From DASWJZ01 sp963846475 (lineage in GTDB: Bacteria; Pseudomonadota; Alphaproteobacteria; Rhizobiales; Afifellaceae), in assembly GCA_963846475.1 (NCBI GenBank), contig CAWJVZ010000004.1, forward strand, positions 3,658,001-3,722,000: a DNA stretch of 64,000 nucleotides, read 5' to 3'. The position numbers and the translations under genes are program-made. Every line of letters begins with the position of its first letter. Position 1 is the first letter of the stretch. Of this stretch, positions 1 through 9,123 are shown piece by piece. The notes below the pieces were generated by a model, which did not search any database, was not told the origin of the DNA, and was given only the letters and a program-made list of their open reading frames with translations.

Positions 1-1
1 G

Positions 2-286
2 ATCCGGGACCAGTCGGCTGCAGAGCTCTTCTATTACGCCGCGGATGTCGCGCGCCGCAGGCCGGCGCTCCTGTTCGGCGTGACCGCGCTGACCGGATTC
101 CTGCTGTTCCGTCTGCTCAATACCGCCCGGGATGAGGATTACGACGGCGACGACGAGTTCGAAGACTGGGACGACGAGCTGGACGAGTGGCAGGGCGAGG
201 ACGAGCTGGGTGACAACGAGGTTTTCACCGCCGACGCCCCCATGACGCCCGGCCAGGGCAGCGGAGATCGATCCTATGGCGGGTGA
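2..286 (+). CDS. 3' part of a small acidic membrane protein; start lies outside the window
   Basis: The frame is open from the first bases of the window and ends at TGA 284-286, so the 5' end is missing; a GTG at 80 is internal and unlikely to be the real start. About 94 residues are visible: an amphipathic N-terminal part, one hydrophobic segment beginning PALLFGVTALTGFLLF, then a tail very rich in Asp and Glu. It overlaps the next gene by 11 nt, so it belongs to the same operon. Rhizobial genes with this make-up next to holin-family and DUF3618 genes are often called nutrient-deprivation-induced proteins; that link is inference from context. Molecular function unknown. Confidence 0.7.
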   Translation: MRDQSAAELFYYAADVARRRPALLFGVTALTGFLLFRLLNTARDEDYDGDDEFEDWDDELDEWQGEDELGDNEVFTADAPMTPGQGSGDRSYGG

Positions 287-671
287 GTCGCTGACGGATT
301 CGGCGCTTCTGAAGGGGCTTAAGGACCTTTTCGCCGACCTTGCGGACCTCGTTAAGAAGGAGGTCCGCCTGGCGCGTGCCGAGGTGACGGCGGCGATCAG
401 CAGCGCCGTGCAGGCCGGCATCTGGATGGCGGCCGCCGGGCTCCTAGGCCTGATCGCGGCTCTGCTCCTTATCCAGGCCATCGTGTTCGGGATCGCCAGC
501 CTCGGCGTGGGCGTCGGCTGGGCGTCGCTTATCGTGGCGGTCATCCTCGCGGCTCTGGCGGCCGGAGCCTTTTTCTATGGACGCTCGCTGGCAAAGGGAT
601 CCGTCGCGCCGAAGCGAACCCTGCGGCAGGTCAATCAAGATATCGGCGCAGTGCGGGAGCAGCTGACATGA
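276..671 (+). CDS. Phage holin family protein (DUF1469-like)
   Basis: 131-residue membrane protein. Residues 1-45 form an amphipathic, charged helix (LKDLFADLADLVKKEVRLAR), followed by two transmembrane segments at about 48-72 and 80-103 and a basic C-terminal tail. This matches the Phage_holin_3_6 (DUF1469) family, which is usually chromosomal in alphaproteobacteria and not evidence for a prophage. The start ATG overlaps the upstream acidic gene, and the stop overlaps the next ATG in an ATGA, so the cluster is translationally coupled. Probable role in envelope or stress physiology; mechanism unknown. Confidence 0.85.
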   Translation: MAGESLTDSALLKGLKDLFADLADLVKKEVRLARAEVTAAISSAVQAGIWMAAAGLLGLIAALLLIQAIVFGIASLGVGVGWASLIVAVILAALAAGAFFYGRSLAKGSVAPKRTLRQVNQDIGAVREQLT

Positions 672-1547
672 GCTACGACAACGATTTCAACCGGCGGGCC
701 GACGACAATTCGTATCGGCAGGCCGGCTCTTACAGGCAGGGCGGCTCTTATGAGCGGAGCGGTAGTTCTTACATGGATGCCGGCGATTGGCTGATGAGCA
801 CTGCCCGCCGCAATCCGGAGGCGATCCTCGGTACTGGCCGCGGGACTGGCATTGCTGATGCGCGGCGGCAGCCGCGCGCGGCGCCGCTACGCGGTGGAGG
901 AAAACCGCGGCGCCTCGATGGATGTCTATCGGGAGGGTGAGTACGAGGAGGAAGGCCGGGAACGGCGGAGCCCCGTCGGCGCGGTGCGCAGCAGGCTCTC
1001 CGGCGTGGCGGAGACGGCGGGCGAATACGCCTCCGGCGTGACGGAGCGGGTCTACGAGACGGCCGCCGATGTGACGGGGCGCGTCTATGAGACCGCCGGT
1101 TCCTATGCCTCCGCCGTCTCGGAATATGCCGACGCCGGGCGGCGTCGCCTGACCCGCCAGGCGTCGCGGGCGGGCCGGCAGGCCTATCGCATGGGCAACC
1201 AGGCCGGCGAGATGCTGCACGAGCAGCCGCTTGCCGTGGCGGCGCTCGGGCTTGCGGCAGGCGCGGCCGTCGCCGCCTTCCTGCCGCGCGTCGAGATGGA
1301 AGAGCGGGCGCTTCGCCCGGCGCGCGACGCGCTGGCCGATGCTGCAGGCCGCGCGGTGGAGAGCGTCAGGGAAGCTGCAACCGATGCCGGCAGGCGGCTG
1401 CAGGACAAGGCCGCCGATCTCGGCGCCCAAGCGCTCAAGGACGCGGCGCGCGGCGCGGTGCAGTCGTTCGCGAGCGGCGCCTCGGGCGGCTCTGACCAGT
1501 CCACGACGCCGGGCTCAGGTCCGTCGACGGGCGGAGGCGGCCAGTGA
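668..1547 (+). CDS. Membrane-associated stress protein, frameshifted near 830
   Basis: The reading frame starts at ATG 668, coupled to the upstream holin gene by ATGA. It runs about 54 codons, then must shift at about 830-831, where an extra G turns an expected ILVLAAGLALLMRGG membrane segment out of frame; the protein continues to 1547 in the new frame. Restored length is about 292 residues: a Gln/Tyr/Ser-rich N-terminus, a transmembrane segment, a long helical Ala/Glu/Arg region with repeated YETAADVTGRVYETAGSYA-type units, a second hydrophobic segment (LAVAALGLAAGAAVAAFL) and an Ala-rich tail. Its end overlaps the DUF3618 gene by 4 nt. The shift is probably a sequencing error. Function unknown. 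Confidence 0.7.
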
Positions 1548-2392
1548 CGAACGCCGAGATCGAAGCTCTCGAGCGCGACGTCGAGCAGGCGCGCGGCCGC
1601 TTGGTCGCGGATCTGGCGGTGCTTCGCTCCGCCGGAACCCTTTCCGACCTGAAGCGCGACGTTTCGGAGGAGGTGACGCGGACCAAGGATGAGTTCGTCG
1701 GCCGGGCCAAGGACGCGGCGCGGCAGCGCGCCGAGGGCGTCCTTGACGGCATCAAGGCGCGCGTGGCCGCCAATCCCGGCGCGGCGCTGGCGATCGGCGC
1801 CGGCCTGGCCTGGCGGCTCTATCGTCACCCGCCGATTGCCTCGTTTCTGGTCGGGGCGGGCCTGGTGAGCCTTTTCCGCACCGACCCGCAGCATCCCGCC
1901 GTCGGCGCCGACATGGCCGCACGCGCCGTCGATTATGCCGGCACGGCGCGAGATCGGCTTGAGGAATGGCGGCACAGCGACACCGCCGGCCAGATCGGCG
2001 AGGCGGCGACGATCGCGCGGGAGCAGGCGACAGAATTCGCCGCAACGGCAAGCCAACGGGTCGGCGAGGCCGCAGTGACGGCGCGCGAGCAGGCGACGGA
2101 ATTCGCGGCGACTGCAAGCCGACGCGTCGGGCAGATTGCGGGCCAGGCAAGCGAAGCAACCGACGCGGCCAGGCGGCGCCTGCGCGAATGGAGCGCCGAG
2201 GCGGGCGACACGGCAGGCCACGCCGCCTCGCAAGTGAGCGCTTGGACGAGGAGCGGAACACGGGCGGCCTCGCGCGCCATGGAGGACCGCGACAAGTACC
2301 TGCTCGGCGCTGCGGGCCTGGCGATCGCCGCGGCGATCGGCATCGCCTACCAGCGGCGCTCGACCTATGAGGCGCCGAGGCTCGACCGCTAG
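1544..2392 (+). CDS. DUF3618 domain protein with internal repeats
   Basis: 282 residues from GTG 1544 (GTGA overlap with the upstream stop). Residues 1-60 fit the DUF3618 pattern (IEALERDVEQARGRLVADLAVL, then a short Lys/Asp-rich helix). Weakly hydrophobic segments lie at about 80-112. The middle is a long Ala-rich coiled-coil-like region containing two nearly identical 22-residue units (GEAAVTAREQATEFAATASR), and the C-terminus has one membrane segment (KYLLGAAGLAIAAAIGIAY) and a basic tail. It closes the four-gene cluster and overlaps the convergent permease gene by 4 nt. DUF3618 proteins accompany holin-family genes in many alphaproteobacteria; their role is not established. Confidence 0.8.
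   Translation: MTNAEIEALERDVEQARGRLVADLAVLRSAGTLSDLKRDVSEEVTRTKDEFVGRAKDAARQRAEGVLDGIKARVAANPGAALAIGAGLAWRLYRHPPIASFLVGAGLVSLFRTDPQHPAVGADMAARAVDYAGTARDRLEEWRHSDTAGQIGEAATIAREQATEFAATASQRVGEAAVTAREQATEFAATASRRVGQIAGQASEATDAARRRLREWSAEAGDTAGHAASQVSAWTRSGTRAASRAMEDRDKYLLGAAGLAIAAAIGIAYQRRSTYEAPRLDR
1994..2125 (+). repeat. Two tandem 66-nt coding repeats
   Basis: Two adjacent 66-nt units (1994-2059 and 2060-2125) inside the DUF3618 gene encode near-identical 22-residue helices. They differ at a modest number of positions, mostly synonymous, so the duplication is old enough to have drifted but the protein sequence is kept. Confidence 0.8.
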
Positions 2393-4350
2393 CGCTCCGC
2401 TCCCGCGGCCAAAGCCAGCCTGGGCGGCGCTTCCGCCTCGGCCTTCGGGGAAAGCTCTTCCAGGATATCGTTCACGGCATCCCTGAGCGAGGTCGCCACC
2501 CGATCGGCGCCGGTGGCGGCGATCGGGTCGCGGCGGGCCATGTGCTCCGGCTTGAACGTCCAGAATGCCACGATGATCGCGACGTCCGGACTGCGGCGGC
2601 GGAGCCGGCGGACGAGGAAGCGGGCGTGGGCGAGCGAATCGGCGTTCATGTAGGACAGCACGATCACCGGCACCCCGCTCAGATCGAGCTCCTTCAGCCG
2701 GCTGCCCTGCAGGGCCTCGGCGGGGAGAAGCCGGACCGGCACGCCGCGCCGCTCCAGCACCTGCGCCAGCATGGCGCAGGGCGCCTCGTCGAGATTGCCG
2801 CGCGCCCCGACGCAGAGGACCGGGCCGGTCTCGCCGAGATCGCCCGGCGCGACCGCGTCCACCGGCGCAGCAGCATCATCGGCCGCGGCCGGGTCCAGCT
2901 CCGCTGCCGAGGCGGGCGGGACATCATCCTCATGCTCCGAAAGGTTGTCGAGCATCAGCATGGCGCTTTCCGCCACCCGGGCGCGGCGATCCTCGTCGAG
3001 GGCGCCGCGGGCGCGATCGTTCTCGGCAAGCGCCAGGGCGGCGATGGCCACCTCGTCATAAAATTCCTCCAGGGAATGGTCGTGCAGGAATTCTTCGGCG
3101 CGCTCCGTCGCCTCGTCCGGGTCGCCGACGAGAAAGCGCTGGTAGAGCGTCTCGGCCGGCGAGAGGACGGGCTCCCTGCCGAGCAGCACGTTCAGGAAGG
3201 CGAGCTGCGGCACATGCTGGCCGAGCACGACGAGGCAGACGGTGAGCGGCGTCGACAGCAGGAGCCCGATCGGCCCCCACAGCCACGTCCAGAAGATCGC
3301 CGCGGCTATGATGGCGACCGGCGACAGGCCGGTGCTCGACCCGTATAGCCACGGCTCGACGGCGTTGTTGCTGATCAGCTCGATGACGATGACGAGCGCG
3401 GCGGCCCAGAGGAACGTCGTCCAGGTCGGATCGACCGCGATCGCCAGGGCCAGCGGAAAGAAGGCGGCGATGATCGGCCCGATATAGGGCACGAAGCGCA
3501 GCACCGTCGCCAGCATGCCCCAGAGGATCGGGTTGGGCACGCCGATCAGCCACAGCCCGACGCCGATCGGGAACCCGTAGGTGGCGTTCACCACCAGCTG
3601 CATGAGGAGGTAATGGCCGACGCGGCGGGCGGCGTCGTCGAGCGCTTCCGTGGTGCGCGACAGGTCGCGCGGCCCGAGAAGCCGGATCAGCCGGTCGCGC
3701 AGATCCTCGCGCTTCAACAGCATGAAGATGACGAAGACGATGACGATGCCCGCCGTGGCCAGCGGATTGAGGAGCGGACCGACGACGCTCCGCAGCACCT
3801 GCATGGAGTTCGGGTCCGGCTCGTTCACGACCACCGGAACCGGCTTGACGTCCGCCGCGGGCTCGCCGGGATCGGGCGGGCTCTCCGCCGCGGATTCCTC
3901 CGTCTCCTCCTCGATCTTGCGGCCGATATCCTCGATCATCTTGCTGGCGCGGCCGAACATGCCGCCGCCGGGCGGGGTCTTGAGGAAATTGTCGATCTTG
4001 CTCTCGATGTTCTGCTGGTAGGCGGGGAGCTGCTGGGCCAGGTCGGCCACCTGCCAGGCGATCATCGCGCAGAACGCCAGGATGAAGGCGAAGGCGAGGG
4101 TCACCACGATCAGCACGGAAGGGAGGCGCGGGACATGGATGCGGTGCAGCCAGCGGACCGGCGGCGCCAGCGCAAAGCTCAGCAGGATCGACAGCGCCAG
4201 CGGGACGAAGATGTCGCGGCCGAAATAAAGGCTGGCGACGATGACCACGATGATGATGGTGGTCAGCACGGCGGATGCGCCGGCCGGGGCGGGCAGGTCC
4301 GCGCGTTGCGGCCCGGGGGGATCCGTTTCCGATCTCGGCGTCACGCTCAT
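2389..4350 (-). CDS. AI-2E family transporter with a C-terminal Rossmann-like extension
   Basis: 653 residues. The N-terminal half is a typical AI-2E/PerM permease (PF01594): hydrophobic segments at about 28-80, a soluble helical region (about 90-190) and a second membrane block (about 200-390, including MLATVLRFVPYIGPIIAAFF). The family usually has 350-400 residues. Here about 250 more follow: a helical region with LGREPVLSPAETLYQRFLVG and EFYDEVAIAALALAENDR, then a Rossmann-like alpha/beta segment (PVLCVGARGNLDEAPCAMLA ... VPVIVLSYMNADSLAHARFL) resembling a B12-binding or receiver fold without recognisable ligand residues. Divergent from the AarF gene across about 150 bp. Substrate unknown; AI-2 transport should not be assumed. 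Confidence 0.85.
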   Translation of the reverse strand: MSVTPRSETDPPGPQRADLPAPAGASAVLTTIIIVVIVASLYFGRDIFVPLALSILLSFALAPPVRWLHRIHVPRLPSVLIVVTLAFAFILAFCAMIAWQVADLAQQLPAYQQNIESKIDNFLKTPPGGGMFGRASKMIEDIGRKIEEETEESAAESPPDPGEPAADVKPVPVVVNEPDPNSMQVLRSVVGPLLNPLATAGIVIVFVIFMLLKREDLRDRLIRLLGPRDLSRTTEALDDAARRVGHYLLMQLVVNATYGFPIGVGLWLIGVPNPILWGMLATVLRFVPYIGPIIAAFFPLALAIAVDPTWTTFLWAAALVIVIELISNNAVEPWLYGSSTGLSPVAIIAAAIFWTWLWGPIGLLLSTPLTVCLVVLGQHVPQLAFLNVLLGREPVLSPAETLYQRFLVGDPDEATERAEEFLHDHSLEEFYDEVAIAALALAENDRARGALDEDRRARVAESAMLMLDNLSEHEDDVPPASAAELDPAAADDAAAPVDAVAPGDLGETGPVLCVGARGNLDEAPCAMLAQVLERRGVPVRLLPAEALQGSRLKELDLSGVPVIVLSYMNADSLAHARFLVRRLRRRSPDVAIIVAFWTFKPEHMARRDPIAATGADRVATSLRDAVNDILEELSPKAEAEAPPRLALAAGAER

Positions 4351-4499
4351 TCCACCTGCCCCCTTGGCCCGCTAATTGACCGCGCTTCGTCGAGAAAAGC
4401 TGCAACTATATTGCTTCGGCGGCAAACCGCCCGGCGCATGGAAACGACTTTGCCGTCATCCGGGTTGCCTTGTGCAAAGTGCCGGCCCAAGGAGCGTTA

Positions 4500-5876
4500 A
4501 TGGCTTCCGAGAAGGATGACGAGGCGAACCGGCTTTCCGGCAGGCTCGCCCGCTATGCGCGGGTCGGCGGCGGCGTCGGCGGGCTTGCCGCCCGGATGAT
4601 CGGCTCGCGCGCGCTCGGCCGCGATGTCGACCGCAGCGAGCAGGCGGCCGAGCTTGCCCGCATGCTGGGCGGGCTCAAGGGCCCCATCATGAAGGTGGCG
4701 CAGCTCATCGCCACCATTCCCGACGCGGTGCCGCCGGAATATGCCATCGAGCTGGCGCAGCTGCAGGCCGACGCGCCGCCGATGGGCTGGGCGTTCGTCA
4801 AGCGCCGCATGATGGCGGAGCTCGGGCCCTCCTGGCAGGGCCGCTTCGCCGCCTTCGAGCACGCGCCGGCCGCCGCCGCATCGCTCGGCCAGGTGCACCG
4901 CGCCACCGCCAGGGACGGCGCGCCGCTCGCCTGCAAGCTGCAATATGCCGACATGGCGAGCGCCGTGGAGGCGGATCTGCGGCAGCTCCGGGTGATCTTC
5001 TCCATCCACCGGCGCATGGACCCGGCGATCGATACCAGCGAGATCATCGAGGAGATCTCCGAGCGCGTCCGCGAGGAGCTCGATTACGAGCGCGAAGCCA
5101 GGCACATCGCCCTCTACCGCAAGATATTCGCGAACGAGGCGCTGATCCGCGTCCCGGACGTGGTGCAAAAGCTCTCGACGCGGCGGCTCCTTACGATGGG
5201 CTGGCTCGACGGCAGAAAACTGCTGGATTTTCGCGAGCATCCGCTCGGCGAGCGCAATCGCCTGGCCGAGGCGATGTTCAAGGCGTGGTGGCACCCGTTC
5301 AGCCATTACGCCGTGATCCACGGCGACCCGCATCTCGGCAACTACACGGTCTTCGAGGAAGACGGCCGGCCGGCCGGCATCAACCTCCTCGACTATGGCT
5401 GCATCCGCATCTTTCCGCCGACTTTCGTCGAGGGGGTGATCGGCCTTTATCGCGGGCTGCGCGACGGCGACCGCGCCAAAATCGTCGCCGCCTACGAGAC
5501 CTGGGGGTTCGAAAAGCTCTCCAATGAGATCATCGACATTTTGAACATCTGGGCGCGCTTCATCTACGGCCCGCTGCTTGAGGATCGCGTGCGCTCCGTC
5601 GCCGACGGCGTCTCGCCGGCCGAATATGGCCGCCGCCAGGCCTTTCAGGTCCACCGCGCGCTGAAGGAAAAGGGGCCGGTAAAAGTGCCGCGCGAATTCG
5701 TCTTCATGGACCGCGCCGCCATCGGCCTCGGCGGCGTTTTTCTGCATCTCAAGGCCGAGCTGAATTTTTACCGGCTCTTCAACGACGAGATCGAAGGTTT
5801 CGACCGCGCCCGCCTGGCGGCGCGGCAGGCAAAGGCGCTGGCTGCGGCGGGACTGCAGGGGGCGGGCCATGTTTGA
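4500..5876 (+). CDS. AarF/ABC1/UbiB-like protein kinase family protein
   Basis: 458 residues. The ATG at 4500 is preferred over an in-frame ATG at 4470 because AGGAG lies 6-8 nt upstream. Family motifs appear in order: a KxGQ-like element (LKGPIMKVAQLIATIPDAVP, about 60-80), an Ala-rich nucleotide loop (AAAASLGQVHRA, about 125), the Lys in CKLQYADM, the catalytic-loop-like HGDPHLGNY (about 275) and the metal-binding LLDYGC (about 295). UbiB/ABC1 members support ubiquinone biosynthesis as atypical kinases/ATPases. The absence of neighbouring ubi genes leaves the exact role open. Confidence 0.9.
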   Translation: MASEKDDEANRLSGRLARYARVGGGVGGLAARMIGSRALGRDVDRSEQAAELARMLGGLKGPIMKVAQLIATIPDAVPPEYAIELAQLQADAPPMGWAFVKRRMMAELGPSWQGRFAAFEHAPAAAASLGQVHRATARDGAPLACKLQYADMASAVEADLRQLRVIFSIHRRMDPAIDTSEIIEEISERVREELDYEREARHIALYRKIFANEALIRVPDVVQKLSTRRLLTMGWLDGRKLLDFREHPLGERNRLAEAMFKAWWHPFSHYAVIHGDPHLGNYTVFEEDGRPAGINLLDYGCIRIFPPTFVEGVIGLYRGLRDGDRAKIVAAYETWGFEKLSNEIIDILNIWARFIYGPLLEDRVRSVADGVSPAEYGRRQAFQVHRALKEKGPVKVPREFVFMDRAAIGLGGVFLHLKAELNFYRLFNDEIEGFDRARLAARQAKALAAAGLQGAGHV

Positions 5877-6114
5877 AGGCTGCGACCCGTCAACCGCTCT
5901 TGGGGATCTTCCCAGAAGGGCCGGGCGGGCGGCGGCTCGCGAGATGTTCAGAGCCACCGCGGCCTAAAACCGCCTACGATCGATGGCGAAGCGCCTCGAT
6001 TAGCGCACCCTTGCCTTGCCTGGGAAAATCCTGGCGACGGCGAGTTTGCGCACTGCAAACGTCTTTTAATGAGGCGATGATCCCAGCCCGATTCGAGCCA
6101 GCGCCAGCTCGCGA

Positions 6115-7413
6115 CTATACCCGCTCTGCTTCGCCGGCTTGGGCGTAGTCCAGCGTGAAAAGCTCTTGCGGCTCCGCGACGCCCCGCAGCGCGTAGCGTC
6201 CGACTGACACGAGCCGGCCCCGCATTCCCTCAACATCGGCGAACGCCTTCGAGACGAGCAGAGGCTGCTCGGCCGACCGGCACATGGCGGCTATGCGGCT
6301 GGCTTCGTTCACAGCCGGTCCGACTACCGTGAAGTCGAGCCGTTCGGCGCTGCCGATATTCCCATAGAACATCTCGCCGATGTGCAGGCCAAGATATGTT
6401 TCAGTGACCGGAAGCCCGTCGCGGGCGCGCCGCAGGTTAAGGGCGGCTACGTTGCTGCGTGCGTGTATTGCCGCCGCGAGCGCCGCCCCGCAAGCACGTG
6501 CGCGGTCGTCGGCAGAGAAGATGGCGAGGATGCCGTCACCGATAAGTTTGAGGACGTCGCCGCCATGTGCGTTGATCGCCGAGATAACAACATCGGCGTA
6601 CTCGTTGAGGAACGGAATGATCTGCTCAGGTGTGGCTTCGGTTATTCGCGTGAAGCCGCGGAGGTCGCTGAACCAGATGACGGCATCAATTCGATCAGCG
6701 ACGCCGCGCATGATTCGCCCGCTGAGCACGCGCCGTCCGGCATCGCGGCCCAGATAGGTCTCCATCAAAGTTTCGGTCATGCGCCTGAGGGCCGCCGTTT
6801 TCACCGTGAGGGCGAGCGTCGGGACCAGGCGCATGAGCGCGGCGATATGTGCGTCCTCAAAGCCATCGGGGCGCGCGGTCGCCCACGAGGAGTATAGGCA
6901 GTCCATCTCGCCGATCGTGCCTTCGGGCCCGAAGCGGCTGATGATGGCCACGTAGTCGGTCATGCCCGCGGCCCGTAGCTCCGGAAACACCGGAAACTCG
7001 GATTCATAGTCCGCGGTGAGGCGGCGCCGCAGGATGCTTCCGCCCGTCTGCAGCAAGTGAAAGAACGGGCTTGCGCGCCATCGCTCGATGGTTTCGGGCG
7101 GCGCGCCTCCCGAGGAGGGATCAAGGCCCGAGATACCCTCCGGCAACTGCGTGCGGCCATACTCTTGGATGGTGGGCTCCGATTCGTCGTGCCCCCAACG
7201 GAACACACGCCCCTCGTAGACCGGGTGAAGCGTGTCGATGACCGCCATCGCGCGGCCCACCGGCAGGCCGGCGGACACAACGCGCTCGCAGAATTTGCTG
7301 ATCAACCGATCTTCCGGCTCGCCGCACAGGCCGGCTTGAACGAGCCAAGCCTCGATTGCTCCTACGCTGAACTCGGCGATCTCGCCCGTTGGGCCCGTGG
7401 GACGCGCGCGCAT
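6115..7413 (-). CDS. Class III adenylate cyclase with N-terminal sensor region
   Basis: 432 residues. The C-terminal catalytic domain (about 240-420) has the metal-binding aspartates D250 (FSDLRGFT) and D293 (IGDG), the adenine-selecting pair K289 and D360, and the transition-state residues N369 and R373 (VVGPAVNEASR). All key residues are present, so it should make cAMP as a homodimer. Residues 1-235 lack membrane segments and look like the soluble N-terminal half common in rhizobial cyclases (EAWLVQAGLCG ... GLPVGRAM), probably a sensory domain. It stands alone between non-coding gaps of about 240 bp on each side. Confidence 0.92.
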   Translation of the reverse strand: MRARPTGPTGEIAEFSVGAIEAWLVQAGLCGEPEDRLISKFCERVVSAGLPVGRAMAVIDTLHPVYEGRVFRWGHDESEPTIQEYGRTQLPEGISGLDPSSGGAPPETIERWRASPFFHLLQTGGSILRRRLTADYESEFPVFPELRAAGMTDYVAIISRFGPEGTIGEMDCLYSSWATARPDGFEDAHIAALMRLVPTLALTVKTAALRRMTETLMETYLGRDAGRRVLSGRIMRGVADRIDAVIWFSDLRGFTRITEATPEQIIPFLNEYADVVISAINAHGGDVLKLIGDGILAIFSADDRARACGAALAAAIHARSNVAALNLRRARDGLPVTETYLGLHIGEMFYGNIGSAERLDFTVVGPAVNEASRIAAMCRSAEQPLLVSKAFADVEGMRGRLVSVGRYALRGVAEPQELFTLDYAQAGEAERV

Positions 7414-7660
7414 GATGGCGGGCTCCGAATCTGCAGGGAAGCAACAGCTTCCGCTTCCTGTCCATTACCGCATTCCGGACGTATGTCGGCCTACTGAAGC
7501 GCGCAGACCAAACGCGCCCGGAGGATTCAGCTGCGGCGGCTCTCAAAGACGCCTTTCGCCACGGGAATCGCGGAGAAGACGTTCGGCCAGCCTGCATAGA
7601 AGGCAAGGGACGTCGAGCCAGACCATGATTTCGATCCGTCCTCGCACCTCGTTCTCCTGC

Positions 7661-8554
7661 CTAAGCCCGATGTCGAAGCGCCTCGACCAGCGCCACGAAT
7701 GCGGGAGAGGACTGCCGGCGGCTCGGATAATAGAGGTGGTAGCCGTCCCAGAGGGGAGAGAACGCCTCGAGGACCCGCACGAGCCTTCCTTCGGCGACGT
7801 AGGGGAGGATGATTTCTTCGGGGATGTAGGCCAGACCGAAGCCGTCGAGCGTCGCCTCCAGCGCATCGAAGATGTTGTTGAAGGCGAGTTGTCCCTCGAC
7901 GCGGATCCGAATTTCACGTCCGTCCGCCTCGAATTCCCAGGCATAGAGCCCGCCCGATGATGGAAGGCGAAAGTTGATGCATTTTTGGGCGACGAGGTCT
8001 TTCGGATGACCCGGCTTCTCGCGTCCTTCGAAATAGGAGGGCGCGCCGACCACGGCGAGACGGAAGTCGGGCCCGATACGAGCCGAAATCATGTCCTTGG
8101 CGAGATGCTCGCCCATGCGCACGCCGGCGTCGAACCGCTCGGTGACGATGTCCGTCAATCCATTGTCGAGGATCAGCTCGACATGGATGTCCGGAAAGCG
8201 CGGCAGGAAGATGCGCAGCTTTGGCCACAGGACATGCTTGATGGCATAGTCGGCCGCGGTGATGCGGATCGTGCCGGCCGGCTTGTCGCGAAGCGCGCTC
8301 AGCGCCTCGATCTGGGCGTCTATCTCGTCGAAATGCGGACCGATCCCGGCCAGAAGGCGCTCGCCTGCCTCGGTCGGCGAAACGGCTCGCGTCGTGCGGG
8401 TGAGAAGCCGGACCCCGAGCCGTGCTTCGAGCTGGCGGATCGTATGGCTGAGCGCCGATTGCGAGACGCCCAGCTTTGCCGCCGCCCTGGTAAAGCTCTG
8501 CTCCCGGGCGACCGCGATGAAGGCGAGAAGGTCGTTGACGTTCTGGCGCGGCAT
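7661..8554 (-). CDS. LysR family transcriptional regulator
   Basis: 297 residues. An N-terminal winged HTH (residues 4-63, with FTRAAAKLGVSQSALSHTIR as the helix-turn-helix) is followed by a periplasmic-binding-protein-like effector domain (about 90-295, PAGTIRITAADYAIKHVLWP). It lies next to a secreted cyclophilin-like protein and an exported hydrolase, all on the minus strand in the order hydrolase, cyclophilin-like, LysR. In many proteobacteria similar LysR genes are found beside such oxidoreductase or hydrolase genes, so local regulation is plausible. The effector is unknown. Confidence 0.9.
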   Translation of the reverse strand: MPRQNVNDLLAFIAVAREQSFTRAAAKLGVSQSALSHTIRQLEARLGVRLLTRTTRAVSPTEAGERLLAGIGPHFDEIDAQIEALSALRDKPAGTIRITAADYAIKHVLWPKLRIFLPRFPDIHVELILDNGLTDIVTERFDAGVRMGEHLAKDMISARIGPDFRLAVVGAPSYFEGREKPGHPKDLVAQKCINFRLPSSGGLYAWEFEADGREIRIRVEGQLAFNNIFDALEATLDGFGLAYIPEEIILPYVAEGRLVRVLEAFSPLWDGYHLYYPSRRQSSPAFVALVEALRHRA

Positions 8555-8650
8555 CGGTCCGGTCTCGTCGTTTCACGCGAGCGATTGTAACCGGACCATG
8601 CCCGAACGGAACGGCGAGGAGGGAGAAGCTTTGGGCCCTCGGGGGCTGGC

Positions 8651-9058
8651 CTAATCGAGCCGCGTGACCTCGACCGTGACGTTGCCCGGCCGGTCGAAGA
8701 TCGAGACGTCGCCTTCCACTCGGCCGAGGATGACGATGCCCGGCTGGGGGACACGGCCTTCGCGATAGTAGATGACAAAATCGGACGAGCTCCACAGGCC
8801 GAGCGTGCCGGCCGAAAAATCCTGCTGGCGTTCGCCCTGCGGCAGGGAGGACGGCAGATTGCCCGTCTTCTCCTGGCGCAGGTGATCGCTCATCTCGATC
8901 GTCAACGGCAGCATTTTTAGAAGCGCCGCACCCGCCGCATTGTCGGCGATCGCGGCCGTGACGCTTCCCCATCCGGAGGAAATCTCGATCCGGTCCTGGC
9001 TCATTGCCGCTCCTGTCATGCCAAACAGCATCGCCGATGCCATTGTCAGCTTGCGCAT
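8651..9058 (-). CDS. Secreted cyclophilin-like fold protein
   Basis: 135 residues with an N-terminal signal peptide (MRKLTMASAMLFGMTGAAMS, cleavage near residue 20). The mature part matches the cyclophilin-like fold family (PF18050 type): NAAGAALLKMLPLTIEMSDH near the start and LGLWSSSDFVIYYR in the middle, ending with a beta strand VTVEVTRLD. These small proteins resemble peptidyl-prolyl isomerases but usually lack the catalytic arginine arrangement, so enzyme activity is uncertain. Its neighbours are the LysR gene downstream and the exported hydrolase upstream, suggesting co-regulation. Confidence 0.8.
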   Translation of the reverse strand: MRKLTMASAMLFGMTGAAMSQDRIEISSGWGSVTAAIADNAAGAALLKMLPLTIEMSDHLRQEKTGNLPSSLPQGERQQDFSAGTLGLWSSSDFVIYYREGRVPQPGIVILGRVEGDVSIFDRPGNVTVEVTRLD

Positions 9059-9123
9059 GCGTGTGCTCCTTTGGTTGCGCGGGAAGGCCCGCGTGAGGAC
9101 GCGAGCCTTCCCGTTTCGATGTC

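Noticed and set aside
276..671. Prophage suggested by a holin-family gene
   Set aside because: No lysozyme, terminase, capsid, tail or integrase gene is present, and this holin family is usually chromosomal in alphaproteobacteria.
687..1430. Long minus-strand open frame opposite the stress gene
   Set aside because: No family resemblance and Arg/Gly/Ala-rich composition typical of an antisense frame in GC-rich DNA.
5873..6148. 91-codon plus-strand ORF after the AarF gene
   Set aside because: Low-complexity, no ribosome site, unlike any protein, and it runs into the antisense of the cyclase gene.
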